64,000 bases of DNA from the NCBI GenBank assembly GCA_030627235.1, contig DAOUSL010000003.1, forward strand, positions 1 to 64,000, read 5' to 3'. The stretch's first letter is position 1. Each line of letters begins with the position of its first letter. Position numbers and translations under genes: made by a program. Shown piece after piece: positions 52,148 through 61,254 of the stretch. The notes beneath the pieces are model-generated. The model was not told the origin of the DNA. It searched no databases and worked only from the letters and a program-made list of their open reading frames with translations. The stretch is from Thioploca sp. (lineage in GTDB: Bacteria; Pseudomonadota; Gammaproteobacteria; Beggiatoales; Beggiatoaceae).

Positions 52148-52291
52148 CGGCTTCGTCTCATCGTTATACATAAGTCTATTTGGCACTTGTAAGTTATTGA
52201 TTTTGATGTATATACAATAGTATCTTAGAAAAAGATAATGCATTTAAAATCAAGTGCTTAAATACTTGTGTATAACGATGAGACGGCTTCG
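52148..52291. mobile_element. MITE-like element (52156-52283) with flanking 8-bp direct repeat CGGCTTCG
   Basis: Ends TCTCATCGTTATACATAAG / CTTGTGTATAACGATGAGA; CGGCTTCG at 52148-52155 and 52284-52291; interrupts hairpin TTCCCAACGGCTTCGTTGGGAA. Confidence 0.85.
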
Positions 52292-52390
52292 TTGGGAATG
52301 CAGTCCATGACGCACCAGCGTCAAGTATAGTAAGAAATGACGCTAGTGCGTCTGGAATGGATTACCACTCCGGCGAGTGGTAACCAGAAA
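52284..52390. repeat. Family C composite REP/BIME-like element, copy 2
   Basis: GACGCACCAGCGTC / GACGCTAGTGCGTC / TTACCACTCCGGCGAGTGGTAA, nearly identical to copy 1. Confidence 0.92.
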
Positions 52391-52392
52391 TT

Positions 52393-52467
52393 ATTTTGTC
52401 TTTTTGCAAGATTTACGGTAAAGAACCAAGTTGCTCCTGGAATGTATGCACGTTTGTATTTTGCCAT
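52393..52467 (-). pseudogene. N-terminal fragment of REP-associated tyrosine transposase (RAYT)
   Basis: 'MAKYKRAYIPGATWFFTVNLAKRQN' then reading frame runs into the family C repeat. Confidence 0.7.
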
Positions 52468-52525
52468 TTTGGATTTAAGTTTTAAAGCTGGGCTTCCTTC
52501 CATCAGCCCAGCCTACGAGCTACCA

Positions 52526-53311
52526 TTATTTGAAAGTATAACCATTCCAGCGTACTGTACTTTTTAAATAATCATGAGACATTAGATGAATAATTGGTGG
52601 ATTACCTGCTTCAACAGAAACTCCTATAGATAGAATTTCCTTTTTCTTAATTAAAAGGTTTCCTTCTCTAACATAAAATAACACTGAACAAGCACGAACA
52701 CCACAATTCATACTATTATGTCTATCTGGTAAGCAATTTAGTCCACCATGATCAATGATGAGGTCTTTTTGACCATCACCAGTTAAATCTTGTTCAAATA
52801 TTGAATTAGGTGCGAATTGGCCTTTGCTGTTTTCATCGCAACCTTCTACAATTTGCTCATTTATTAACCATTCGGCTGCCTTGGATATAACCTGTTTATA
52901 CGCTTCATAAGCCTGTTTAGTTTTTTTACCATAAACACCATCTACAGGCCCCGGATCATAACCAGCATCTTTTAACATTTGTTGGAGTTTCTTTGTTTCC
53001 ATTTTGCGGTAACTGTTTTTATTAGGCTTATCATGCTGATAAGCCGGTGTAGGTTCAGTAATTCCTGCTACTTTAAGTCCACCTTGATAGCAAGCATCAA
53101 TTTGATTGTATTGTGATGTAAAACGTTCTACACAGCTATTGAATAATCGTTCACGTGTAAGTAGTCCTAAACTAGCTTGAGCTTGTGCATATGCTGTTCC
53201 AACAACCCATGCTCTTCTTGCTTCTTTTGTATCAACATATGCATATGCAGATAATGAAAATATACTTATAGTAAATGACAACATTTTTACCATATAATTG
53301 TAATTATACAT
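52526..53311 (-). CDS. Secreted peptidoglycan-binding-like (PG_binding_1) protein
   Basis: Signal peptide; 'KLQQMLKDAGYDPGPVDGVYGKKTKQAYEAYK'. Confidence 0.82.
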   Translation of the reverse strand: MYNYNYMVKMLSFTISIFSLSAYAYVDTKEARRAWVVGTAYAQAQASLGLLTRERLFNSCVERFTSQYNQIDACYQGGLKVAGITEPTPAYQHDKPNKNSYRKMETKKLQQMLKDAGYDPGPVDGVYGKKTKQAYEAYKQVISKAAEWLINEQIVEGCDENSKGQFAPNSIFEQDLTGDGQKDLIIDHGGLNCLPDRHNSMNCGVRACSVLFYVREGNLLIKKKEILSIGVSVEAGNPPIIHLMSHDYLKSTVRWNGYTFK

Positions 53312-53647
53312 GTTTTTCCTTTTTTAATTTATGTAAAGTAATTAAGGACAAGTTCATATTAGATATCTTGCATAAGTAAGGTAACTTATTGATTTTATTA
53401 AATAATTATTATTCTAGCAAAGTTAATCATATCAAATACTTAGCGATACTTATGCAAGAGGTCTATTAAGTTAGCAGGTTCAGCAATGTATATATATGGT
53501 AAACTTATCTAACTACTTATTATAAAGTATATTTGCCCTGTTATTACCTAGATATTAACCGACAAATCAAGCATAACAAACCTTAAAATAATATATTAAT
53601 CCCACTTAATTAGTAAGTCAAGCATATAATTAAATTTATTAAATCCA

Positions 53648-53769
53648 TCACTTAAACCCCTTATCCCTAACCCGTTTATAAAAATCCTCCATCACTGCAA
53701 TAAAAGAATTATCCCGTTTCCAAAAGGCTGGATAATCCCCGGCTTTCTTAATCAAAATGCTGGGACTGT
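53648..53769 (-). pseudogene. Orphan C-terminal coding fragment
   Basis: Minus-strand frame 'SPSILIKKAGDYPAFWKRDNSFIAVMEDFYKRVRDKGFK*' with no start, abutting repeat at 53771. Confidence 0.5.
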
Positions 53770-53770
53770 A

Positions 53771-53870
53771 GCAAGCGTAGGATGCAATGAACGAAGGGAA
53801 TTGCATCAATTATATAGTAACGGTTGATGTGGTTCGTTTCCTCACCACATCTTACATTGCAGGTTACGAG
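53771..53870. repeat. Family B paired-hairpin repeat, copy 1
   Basis: GATGCAATGAACGAAGGGAATTGCATC and GATGTGGTTCGTTTCCTCACCACATC. Confidence 0.9.
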
Positions 53871-53890
53871 TTATTTCCCCATACTCAGTT

Positions 53891-54214
53891 TTATGAGAAC
53901 AGATTTGTAATTTTAACATTTGATCTAGATTTAACATGGGATTTTTTGTCATGGTTTTTTTCTTTCTTTACATCCATACCTGCTGGAGGCTCTATTAGGA
54001 TATCTATATCTTCAGAGAATCTATCAATTAGTTTGAATCCCTTGGATAAAGAAGTTCCACCTTTCATATAAAATTCAAATCCGGCTTGTTTTAGTCCCCA
54101 GAGACAATGCATAATCCAGTAATCTTTTTCAACGAGACTTGGAGTGATACCATTGTTATCTTTTGCTGTTACTTCAAGAAACTCTTTAAATTTGTCCATT
54201 TCATGCGTAAACAT
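53891..54214 (-). pseudogene. Truncated AbiEii-like nucleotidyltransferase toxin
   Basis: 'ITPSLVEKDYWIMHCLWGL ... YMKGGTSLSKGFKLIDRFSEDIDILIEPP' then truncated at 107 aa. Confidence 0.8.
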
Positions 54215-54806
54215 AGTGATCCGATGTCATTCTTTCAAATAATTTTTTTGTACTAACTTTTCCAAATTTACTAGCAAGCTTTATAACTTTTTTAGAATTA
54301 AACTTATTCCAATTTTTTTTAAGAGAGGATTCTACTAAATCATAGTCCTCCCCTAGCTCTTTAAAGTTATTCATCATATCAACCAAGAGAAACTCTTGAT
54401 CTACCTTCTTTGGTAAATATGAAACTCTTTTAAATTTATATTCAACACCATCGAGAGTAAAAGCTCCGTGTCTTTTATAATTATAAACAACTAATTTATT
54501 GTGTAGTTGAGTCGTTCCAAGGCCTAGAGTGTTGTACTTATTATAATCAACCAATAGGAAGTCACCAGTCTTCAAAAACTTTGATAGTAGTTTATTTTTA
54601 TCTAAAGGAATTTCTCCAAACCATTCTTTTCTTGGTTTGTAATACATACCAGTGGAAGGTTTCTTTAAGAGACCTTTTGAAACCAATATATCAAGATCTC
54701 TACTTAAATTATTAGATTTATCTCTGAACTCATTAGTTCTATAAGCCTGTCCTAGTCGAAATAAGCCTAGTAAATTATTTAGTCTTCTTTCTTTATTCTG
54801 CTCCAT
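54201..54806 (-). CDS. AbiEi/DUF6088-like antitoxin regulator
   Basis: N-terminal wHTH-like region, overlaps the AbiEii-like ORF (54201-54214), same strand. Confidence 0.7.
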   Translation of the reverse strand: MEQNKERRLNNLLGLFRLGQAYRTNEFRDKSNNLSRDLDILVSKGLLKKPSTGMYYKPRKEWFGEIPLDKNKLLSKFLKTGDFLLVDYNKYNTLGLGTTQLHNKLVVYNYKRHGAFTLDGVEYKFKRVSYLPKKVDQEFLLVDMMNNFKELGEDYDLVESSLKKNWNKFNSKKVIKLASKFGKVSTKKLFERMTSDHYVYA

Positions 54807-55420
54807 AGATTACTCCTGTTGTATAGATAATAGCATATTTACCAGAAAAGTTACATTTATTTTTAATCTTTTTAAATGTAATATAAATGTCATGGCAAGT
54901 ATTTTAATGTGTTAAGTCAACTACTATAAATAATGGTGATGATACTAGTTATTTTAATATACTCTCTATATTTAGAAATTTTGGTCGATATCTACAGAAA
55001 ATTGGATTTTCTGATTTTGACTATTGTACTGATATAAAAAGTTACCTTTATACAATTATAGAAATACTTTACAACCTTCAATCTGATTTCTAAAAATTAG
55101 AATAACACTCAAAAGGAATTAATCAACAAGAAATACTTGCTATTAGAGTTATAGTAATTTTATAACACCATCTAATGTTATACATGAATTTTGTGAACAT
55201 GAATGGGAAATGCAAAAAGGTAGATAGTAGGAGGGGATAATTCGTAATATTTATAAGCCAAGCTTCATACACCAAAAAACCGATAAAATGTTAATTGTTA
55301 TGGCATTACAGTCATGGTGCATGACGCTTGATACAATTCTTCCAAAGTCATAAATCTGTTGGTTTTGACTACCCAATTTTCTTACCTAAAAGTTAGTTGC
55401 TAAGTTTTTTAATTAGATGA

Positions 55421-56176
55421 TTAAACCTTAATATCTGTCAAAACACTCGCATCATCAAATTGTTGTAACCACATTTGAGTTGCTCCTGCAACTGCCGCTG
55501 GCATAACAAAAAAATTTATTATTGGAATAAACATAGCAACTATAACGCTAATTCCAAAACCTAATGTCAACATGAGTTTTTTGGCTAACAGCTTACGTTG
55601 TTCTGGAACACTATAGCCATGATTAGATAATACAGGGTCAGCATATTCAAGGGCTGCAATCCAGGCAGAAAATAAAAACCATAATATTGGGGAAATTATA
55701 TTAATTACTGGAATAAAAGAAATTATGATTAATAATATTATCCATTTGAAGTAATACCATAATTTTTCTAACTTTTCTCCGAAAAAACCAATAACTGTCT
55801 TAAATATTGATTCTGAAGGAGATTTTACTCTACGACCAGTTATATGTTTTTCTACAGCTTTGGATAAAGCTCCATTAAATGGATCACTGATTAAAGTAGC
55901 TATAAAAGTGAATGTGAAGAAAAATGTTATCATAGCAAACACAATGAACAGTGGTAACATAATCCAACGAATTATCGCAAATATTATTCCCCAATCAGGC
56001 AATTGTAAATATGTTATAACTGTATCTAACATAATGGGGAAATATAGTAAGCTATAATAGGTTAATGCACTGAATAATATTATATTTATCAATAATGGAA
56101 TAACCACCCAAATACGGATACCAGACTTGGTAATTAACATTAAACCTTTTAAAAAATAATATGTTCCATTTAGCAT
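55421..56176 (-). CDS. EI24/CysZ-like membrane protein
   Basis: 'LLINIILFSALTYY', 'LISDPFNGALSKAVEKHI', multiple TMs. Confidence 0.85.
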   Translation of the reverse strand: MLNGTYYFLKGLMLITKSGIRIWVVIPLLINIILFSALTYYSLLYFPIMLDTVITYLQLPDWGIIFAIIRWIMLPLFIVFAMITFFFTFTFIATLISDPFNGALSKAVEKHITGRRVKSPSESIFKTVIGFFGEKLEKLWYYFKWIILLIIISFIPVINIISPILWFLFSAWIAALEYADPVLSNHGYSVPEQRKLLAKKLMLTLGFGISVIVAMFIPIINFFVMPAAVAGATQMWLQQFDDASVLTDIKV

Positions 56177-56203
56177 TTTTTATTACTCATTAACAATATA
56201 GAA

Positions 56204-57286
56204 TTATTCACCCATTCCAGCCAATAAATCCATCTGATGTTCCCGTTTTAACGGCTCAATCACACAATTTAAATCACCTTCTAATACGTCATCTAACCTA
56301 TATAATGTTAAATTAATTCTATGATCGGTCACTCGACCTTGAGGAAAGTTATAAGTACGAATTCTCTCTGAACGATCACCACTACCAACTAAATTACGTC
56401 TAGTTTCCGCCTGTTCTGCCTGTTGCCGATCTTTTTCTACTTTCAATAACCGTGATTGCAATAATGACATAGCCCTAGCCCGATTTTTATGTTGGGAACG
56501 TTCATCTTGACATTCCACCACAGTGCCACTAGGTAAATGAGTGATCCGAATTGCAGAATCAGTTTTATTAACATGCTGACCACCAGCTCCAGAAGCACGA
56601 AAAGTATCTACCTTTAAATCAGCTGGATTAATGTCAATCTCATCTATTTCATCTATTTCTGGCATGACAGCTACTGTACAAGCAGAAGTGTGAATACGAC
56701 CTTGAGCTTCTGTTTCTGGTACTCGTTGTACTCGATGACCACCAGATTCAAATTTAAAGTGTGAATATACACCTTGACCAGTTATTCGCATAATAATTTC
56801 TTTATAACCACCATGCTCACCTTCATTTTGACTGATAATTTCTATATTCCAATTTAATTTATCAGCATAACGATTATACATTCGCATTAAATTTCCAGCA
56901 AATATAGCTGCTTCATCACCACCAGCACCAGCTCTAATTTCTACAAAAGTATTGTGATTATCATCCGGGTCTGCTGGCAATAATAATAGCTGTAATTCTT
57001 GTTCTAAATGATCTTTATCAGTATTTGCTTGTTGTAATTCTTCCTTAGCTAAATCTCTAATTTCAGCATCTTCATCTTGTAACATTTCATTTGCTGATTT
57101 AATAATTTCTAAATTTTTTTGATATTTTTCAAAACTAGCAACAATTGGTTGAATTTCTGCATATTCTTTTGATAAATCTCTAAATTTATTTTGATTATTA
57201 ATGATATTTGGATCAGAAAGTAAAGCATTTAATTCTTCTAATCTATCGGTAAGATTTTCTAATTTATTACGGATTGAATCTTTCAT
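56204..57286 (-). CDS. prfA: Peptide chain release factor 1
   Basis: '[45 protein letters not shown]'. Confidence 0.97.
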   Translation of the reverse strand: MKDSIRNKLENLTDRLEELNALLSDPNIINNQNKFRDLSKEYAEIQPIVASFEKYQKNLEIIKSANEMLQDEDAEIRDLAKEELQQANTDKDHLEQELQLLLLPADPDDNHNTFVEIRAGAGGDEAAIFAGNLMRMYNRYADKLNWNIEIISQNEGEHGGYKEIIMRITGQGVYSHFKFESGGHRVQRVPETEAQGRIHTSACTVAVMPEIDEIDEIDINPADLKVDTFRASGAGGQHVNKTDSAIRITHLPSGTVVECQDERSQHKNRARAMSLLQSRLLKVEKDRQQAEQAETRRNLVGSGDRSERIRTYNFPQGRVTDHRINLTLYRLDDVLEGDLNCVIEPLKREHQMDLLAGMGE

Positions 57287-57396
57287 GGTTTTTTTTAGTT
57301 TAAGGAATATAAAATAGTTCCACAGGTTTAACCTATGGCTACTGATGTTTAAATACTGGGAATAATTCCAACTTTAAAAAAGTTAAATATTAATAG

Positions 57397-57415
57397 CCAC
57401 CGATGAAATCGGTGG
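57397..57415. repeat. Short hairpin CCACCGATGAAATCGGTGG between hemA and prfA
   Basis: 8-bp perfect stem; adjacent second hairpin CCACAGGTTTAACCTATGG at ~57319-57337. Confidence 0.7.
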
Positions 57416-57431
57416 AATAAGATTGGTTATG

Positions 57432-58706
57432 TTAATTATCATCGGGAAGTTGGAATAATTGTTGAGCGGCTGTTATCAATTCATTTTGCCCATCATAACC
57501 AGCTTGACGCAACTGTACACAAGGCGAGTGCATTAAGGTATTAGTAAGAGTATGAGCTAAATAATCAACAACTTCATAAGAGGATTTACCATTATCAAGC
57601 ATACGTTTAGCTTTGATAACTATATCATTCTTATGTTCCTGAGTCTGTTCCCGCAAATTACAAATAGTTGTCACCACATCTAAAGAACGCCACCAACTTA
57701 TAAAATGAGTCACTTGAGTGTCAATTATCTCTTCCGCTTTCAAGGCTTCTTGTTCCCGAGACCGTAAATTATCTTGAATTACTTCATTTAAATCATCGAC
57801 ACTATATAAGTACACATCATCCAAATCTCCTACTGATGGTTCAATATCACGTGGTACTGCAATATCAACCATGAACATTGGACGATGTTTACGAATCTTA
57901 ATCGCATGTTCAACTTCAGCTTTGTTTAATACATGAGTTTGACTCGCAGTAGAAGCAATTACCACGTCAGCTTCGGCAAGATGAGCTGGAATTTCTTCTA
58001 AAGTTATTGCAAACCCAGAAAATTCCTTTGCTAAATTACTAGCCCGTTCTAAAGTACGATTAGCAACAATCATTCTGCCTAACTTATTTTCATGTAAATG
58101 TCGAGCAGCTAATTCAATTGTTTCTCCTGCTCCAATTAATAAAGCAGTATTTCCCTCTAAATCACCAAAGATCTGTTGGGCTAAACGTACAGCTGCAAAA
58201 GCTACTGAAACCGGGCTAGAACCAATTGCAGTATCAGTTCTTACTTGTTTGGCAACTGAAAAAGCGTACTCAAATAATTTATTTAATAAACGTTTAGTAG
58301 TGTTACTTTCTTTAGCTGTATTGTATGCCGATTTAATTTGTCCTAAAATCTGTGGTTCACCAAGCACCATCGAATCCAATCCACAAGCAACTCGTAGTAA
58401 ATGACGAACTACTTCATCTTTTTCATGGACATATAGATGATTTTGTAAAGTTTGGCTAGATATATTATGGTAATGACTTAACCAATTATTAATGGTATTA
58501 GCTATAATGTTTTTATCATTATCATGTTCAAACACACAATATAATTCAGTACGATTACAAGTTGATATTATTACAATTTCTGTTGCTAAATCATGTTCGA
58601 CAATATCGTGTAACGCATGTTTAAGTCGTTCTGGTGAAAAGTTTACTTGTTCACGTACAGAAACTGGGGCAGTGTTATGATTGAGGCCAAAAGCAAATAA
58701 TTGCAT
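57432..58706 (-). CDS. hemA: Glutamyl-tRNA reductase
   Basis: 'FGLNHNTAPVSVREQVNFSPERL', 'IISTCNRTELYCV', 'LLIGAGETIELAARHL'. Confidence 0.97.
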   Translation of the reverse strand: MQLFAFGLNHNTAPVSVREQVNFSPERLKHALHDIVEHDLATEIVIISTCNRTELYCVFEHDNDKNIIANTINNWLSHYHNISSQTLQNHLYVHEKDEVVRHLLRVACGLDSMVLGEPQILGQIKSAYNTAKESNTTKRLLNKLFEYAFSVAKQVRTDTAIGSSPVSVAFAAVRLAQQIFGDLEGNTALLIGAGETIELAARHLHENKLGRMIVANRTLERASNLAKEFSGFAITLEEIPAHLAEADVVIASTASQTHVLNKAEVEHAIKIRKHRPMFMVDIAVPRDIEPSVGDLDDVYLYSVDDLNEVIQDNLRSREQEALKAEEIIDTQVTHFISWWRSLDVVTTICNLREQTQEHKNDIVIKAKRMLDNGKSSYEVVDYLAHTLTNTLMHSPCVQLRQAGYDGQNELITAAQQLFQLPDDN

Positions 58707-58880
58707 GTATCTAAAACTTTAACCAATGTGAAATTTTGAATTATATCACTTTTAATTAATATTTGAAACTGAGTTACACGATAGGATCATCAAGTTGGTT
58801 AAAATTATGATAATATGAATACTTAAAATAAATTAAGAGTTATTAGACATCCTTCATAAATAAGGATTATATAAATGTAT

Positions 58881-58956
58881 GATGCAATGAACGAAGGGAA
58901 TTGCATCAATCGTGTTAATGCGACTCGAGTGATGTAATTCGTAAACTCATTACATC
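58881..58956. repeat. Family B paired-hairpin repeat, copy 2
   Basis: GATGCAATGAACGAAGGGAATTGCATC and GATGTAATTCGTAAACTCATTACATC. Confidence 0.9.
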
Positions 58957-59000
58957 CTACATTAAATTTATAATTAGCCATGATTAGGACAGTTTTACTC

Positions 59001-59050
59001 GTTCCCAACGACTTCGTTGGGAATGCAGTCATCAACGCACTAGCGTTGCG
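59001..59050. repeat. Family C partial copy 3
   Basis: TTCCCAACGACTTCGTTGGGAA + AACGCACTAGCGTT. Confidence 0.85.
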
Positions 59051-59344
59051 GTATGCAAAACAGGGTAAAATAAATATGTTCCAATGATAAAAATAAACCA
59101 TTTTCAAAAAATTATTTTTTTTTAATGTAAATTTAATTAATAAGTTAATACCAGTTTAATGTTAATATTTATAATCTAAAAATTCAATTTATGTTAAATA
59201 GATTTAACCTCGAAGATAGTTATAGCATTTTTCAATTGGATAAACTACAGCAATATAAGTAATTGATTTTGAATTTAATTAAGAATTGCTATAAATATTA
59301 ATTAGTGGAACTATGAAATTCCAGGAAACTTACAGGAAAATAAA

Positions 59345-59887
59345 ATGCCAAAAGTATTAGTACCTCTAGCACAAGGTTGTGAAGAGCTTGAAGCGGTAAC
59401 AATTATTGATTTATTACGACGAGCTAATATCACTGTCATTACAGCTGGTTTAGACATAAAACCAGTAACAGCAAGTCGTGGTGTGGTTCTAATTCCAGAT
59501 ACCACTCTTGATGAAGCATTAAACCAAGAATTTGATATGATAGTATTACCAGGAGGATTGCCAGGTTCTAACCATCTTAATAATGATTCTCGTATTTTAA
59601 ATTTATTGAAAAAAATGCAACAACAAAATAAATATATTGCTGCTATTTGTGCAGCTCCTAAAGTATTAGCTAATGCAGGTTTATTAGATGGCAAATCAGC
59701 TACTAGTTATCCAGGAGTATTAGAAACTAGCCCAACTATTAATTTCATAGATAAACCAATAGTTAAAGATGGTTTAGTAATCACTAGCAGAGGACCAGGC
59801 ACAGCAATGGATTTTACTTTAGAATTAATTGAAATCTTAGTCGGATTAGAAACTCGTAATCAAGTAGAAACTGGTTTAGTACGTTAA
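59345..59887 (+). CDS. DJ-1/PfpI family protein
   Basis: 'VLVPLAQGCEELEAVTIIDLLRRANI', 'YIAAICAAPKVLANAGLL'. Confidence 0.94.
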   Translation: MPKVLVPLAQGCEELEAVTIIDLLRRANITVITAGLDIKPVTASRGVVLIPDTTLDEALNQEFDMIVLPGGLPGSNHLNNDSRILNLLKKMQQQNKYIAAICAAPKVLANAGLLDGKSATSYPGVLETSPTINFIDKPIVKDGLVITSRGPGTAMDFTLELIEILVGLETRNQVETGLVR

Positions 59888-59889
59888 TT

Positions 59890-60975
59890 ATGAACAAACA
59901 ACGTGGTGTAATTATCATAATAGTATTATGGTTTATTGTAATTGTCACCGTTATTGTGGCAGCTTTGGCAAATGAAACTCGGTTAGCCGCTAAAACCGTA
60001 TTTCATAATAAAAAAAGCTTACAAACTTGGAACGATACTTTACAAGCTTTAAATGCAGCAAAAATGGAATTACTTATAAATCGTATGCCAGATCCACCTG
60101 GGGAAGAAATACCTTTAAGTGAACGTAAAAATAAAAGATATCGTTTTAATGGCCAGCTTCTTACTTTAGCTTATCCAGTTCCAACTACAACTAGTATTCG
60201 TATTTATGATCAATCTGGAAAAATTAACCTGCAAAGTCTATCAAAAGTTCATTTACGACAATTATTAGAAAATAAAATTGGTACTGATCCAGAAAAACTA
60301 CAACCATTATTAGATGCTTGGAATGATTGGGTAGATCGAGATGATTTTGAACGAGTCAATGGGGCTGAGAAAAAATATTATGAAACCTTATCTCCACCTT
60401 ATGAACCACGAAATTTTCGCTTAGAAACAGTAGAAGAAATTTTATTGATAAAAGGTTTTAAAAAAGCTTTCCAAGGAGTAGAAATTGATACAGTATTCAC
60501 CGTATATGGTAACAGTTCACGTGGTATAAATCCTAACTTAGCCACTCGTGAAGCTTTAATGTTATTGCCAGGTATGACTGGAACTGCTGCTGATAATATT
60601 TTAGTAAAACGTCGGAAAAAAGATTTCAAATCTATCAATGATTTAAATGAGTTTATAGAACCTGAACAATTGGCAAAGTTAAGACCATGGATCAATTTTT
60701 CTAGCAGTAATTTTTATACTATAGCTATTCAAACCCAAGAAAGAGATGAAGAAGATGAAGAATCTGAAGTAGAAAAATCTGTAGAAAATAAGGTTATCCC
60801 ACCTTCATCATCAGAAGAAAATCAACGAGCTTATATGATTACAGTACAAACCAAAGGTTTTAATCAATTGCCTAAAGTATTATTAGTTAATCCATATGGA
60901 GTTTTACCCAGCACCTCTCATGAACAAATTATTGATGAAGATGATGATAGTTTTTTAAGTAGTACATTTAATTAG
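59890..60975 (+). CDS. gspK: Type II secretion minor pseudopilin GspK
   Basis: 'QRGVIIIIVLWFIVIVTVIVAALA', 'LLDAWNDWVDRDDFERVNGAEKKYYE', 'NPNLATREALMLLPGM'. Confidence 0.9.
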   Translation: MNKQRGVIIIIVLWFIVIVTVIVAALANETRLAAKTVFHNKKSLQTWNDTLQALNAAKMELLINRMPDPPGEEIPLSERKNKRYRFNGQLLTLAYPVPTTTSIRIYDQSGKINLQSLSKVHLRQLLENKIGTDPEKLQPLLDAWNDWVDRDDFERVNGAEKKYYETLSPPYEPRNFRLETVEEILLIKGFKKAFQGVEIDTVFTVYGNSSRGINPNLATREALMLLPGMTGTAADNILVKRRKKDFKSINDLNEFIEPEQLAKLRPWINFSSSNFYTIAIQTQERDEEDEESEVEKSVENKVIPPSSSEENQRAYMITVQTKGFNQLPKVLLVNPYGVLPSTSHEQIIDEDDDSFLSSTFN

Positions 60976-61005
60976 TTATTGAATAATTATAAAAGATCAA
61001 ATTTA

Positions 61006-61245
61006 TTAATCTGTTTTTTTCCATTCATTTATAGCCCAAATTATGAAGACCGATAACATTACCAGATTTATTATAATTCCAATAATGAAAAATAAAGATA
61101 GCTCTTTTTTAGGTTTTTCATGAATAATCTGAGCTGATTTAGTTGGTATTACAACCTGTTCTGCGGAAGATGCTAATATAGGTTTTACTCCGAATAAACA
61201 TATTACCAATATTATTAAACTATATATTCTAAGTTTATTTTTCAT
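61006..61245 (-). CDS. Small membrane protein downstream of pilC
   Basis: Signal/TM at N-terminus and second TM; same strand as pilBC. Confidence 0.6.
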   Translation of the reverse strand: MKNKLRIYSLIILVICLFGVKPILASSAEQVVIPTKSAQIIHEKPKKELSLFFIIGIIINLVMLSVFIIWAINEWKKTD

Positions 61246-61254
61246 ATACTTTAT

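Noticed and set aside
52337-52567. 76-aa plus-strand ORF
   Set aside because: Runs through the family C repeat and the antisense of the RAYT fragment; no independent coding signal.
53787-54071. 94-aa plus-strand ORF
   Set aside because: Begins in family B hairpins and continues antisense to the AbiEii-like gene.
58823-59107. 94-aa minus-strand ORF
   Set aside because: Composed of repeat family B and C hairpins.
50501-59300. CRISPR-like array suspected from repeated hairpins
   Set aside because: Repeats are few, unevenly spaced, internally palindromic and without regular spacers or cas genes.
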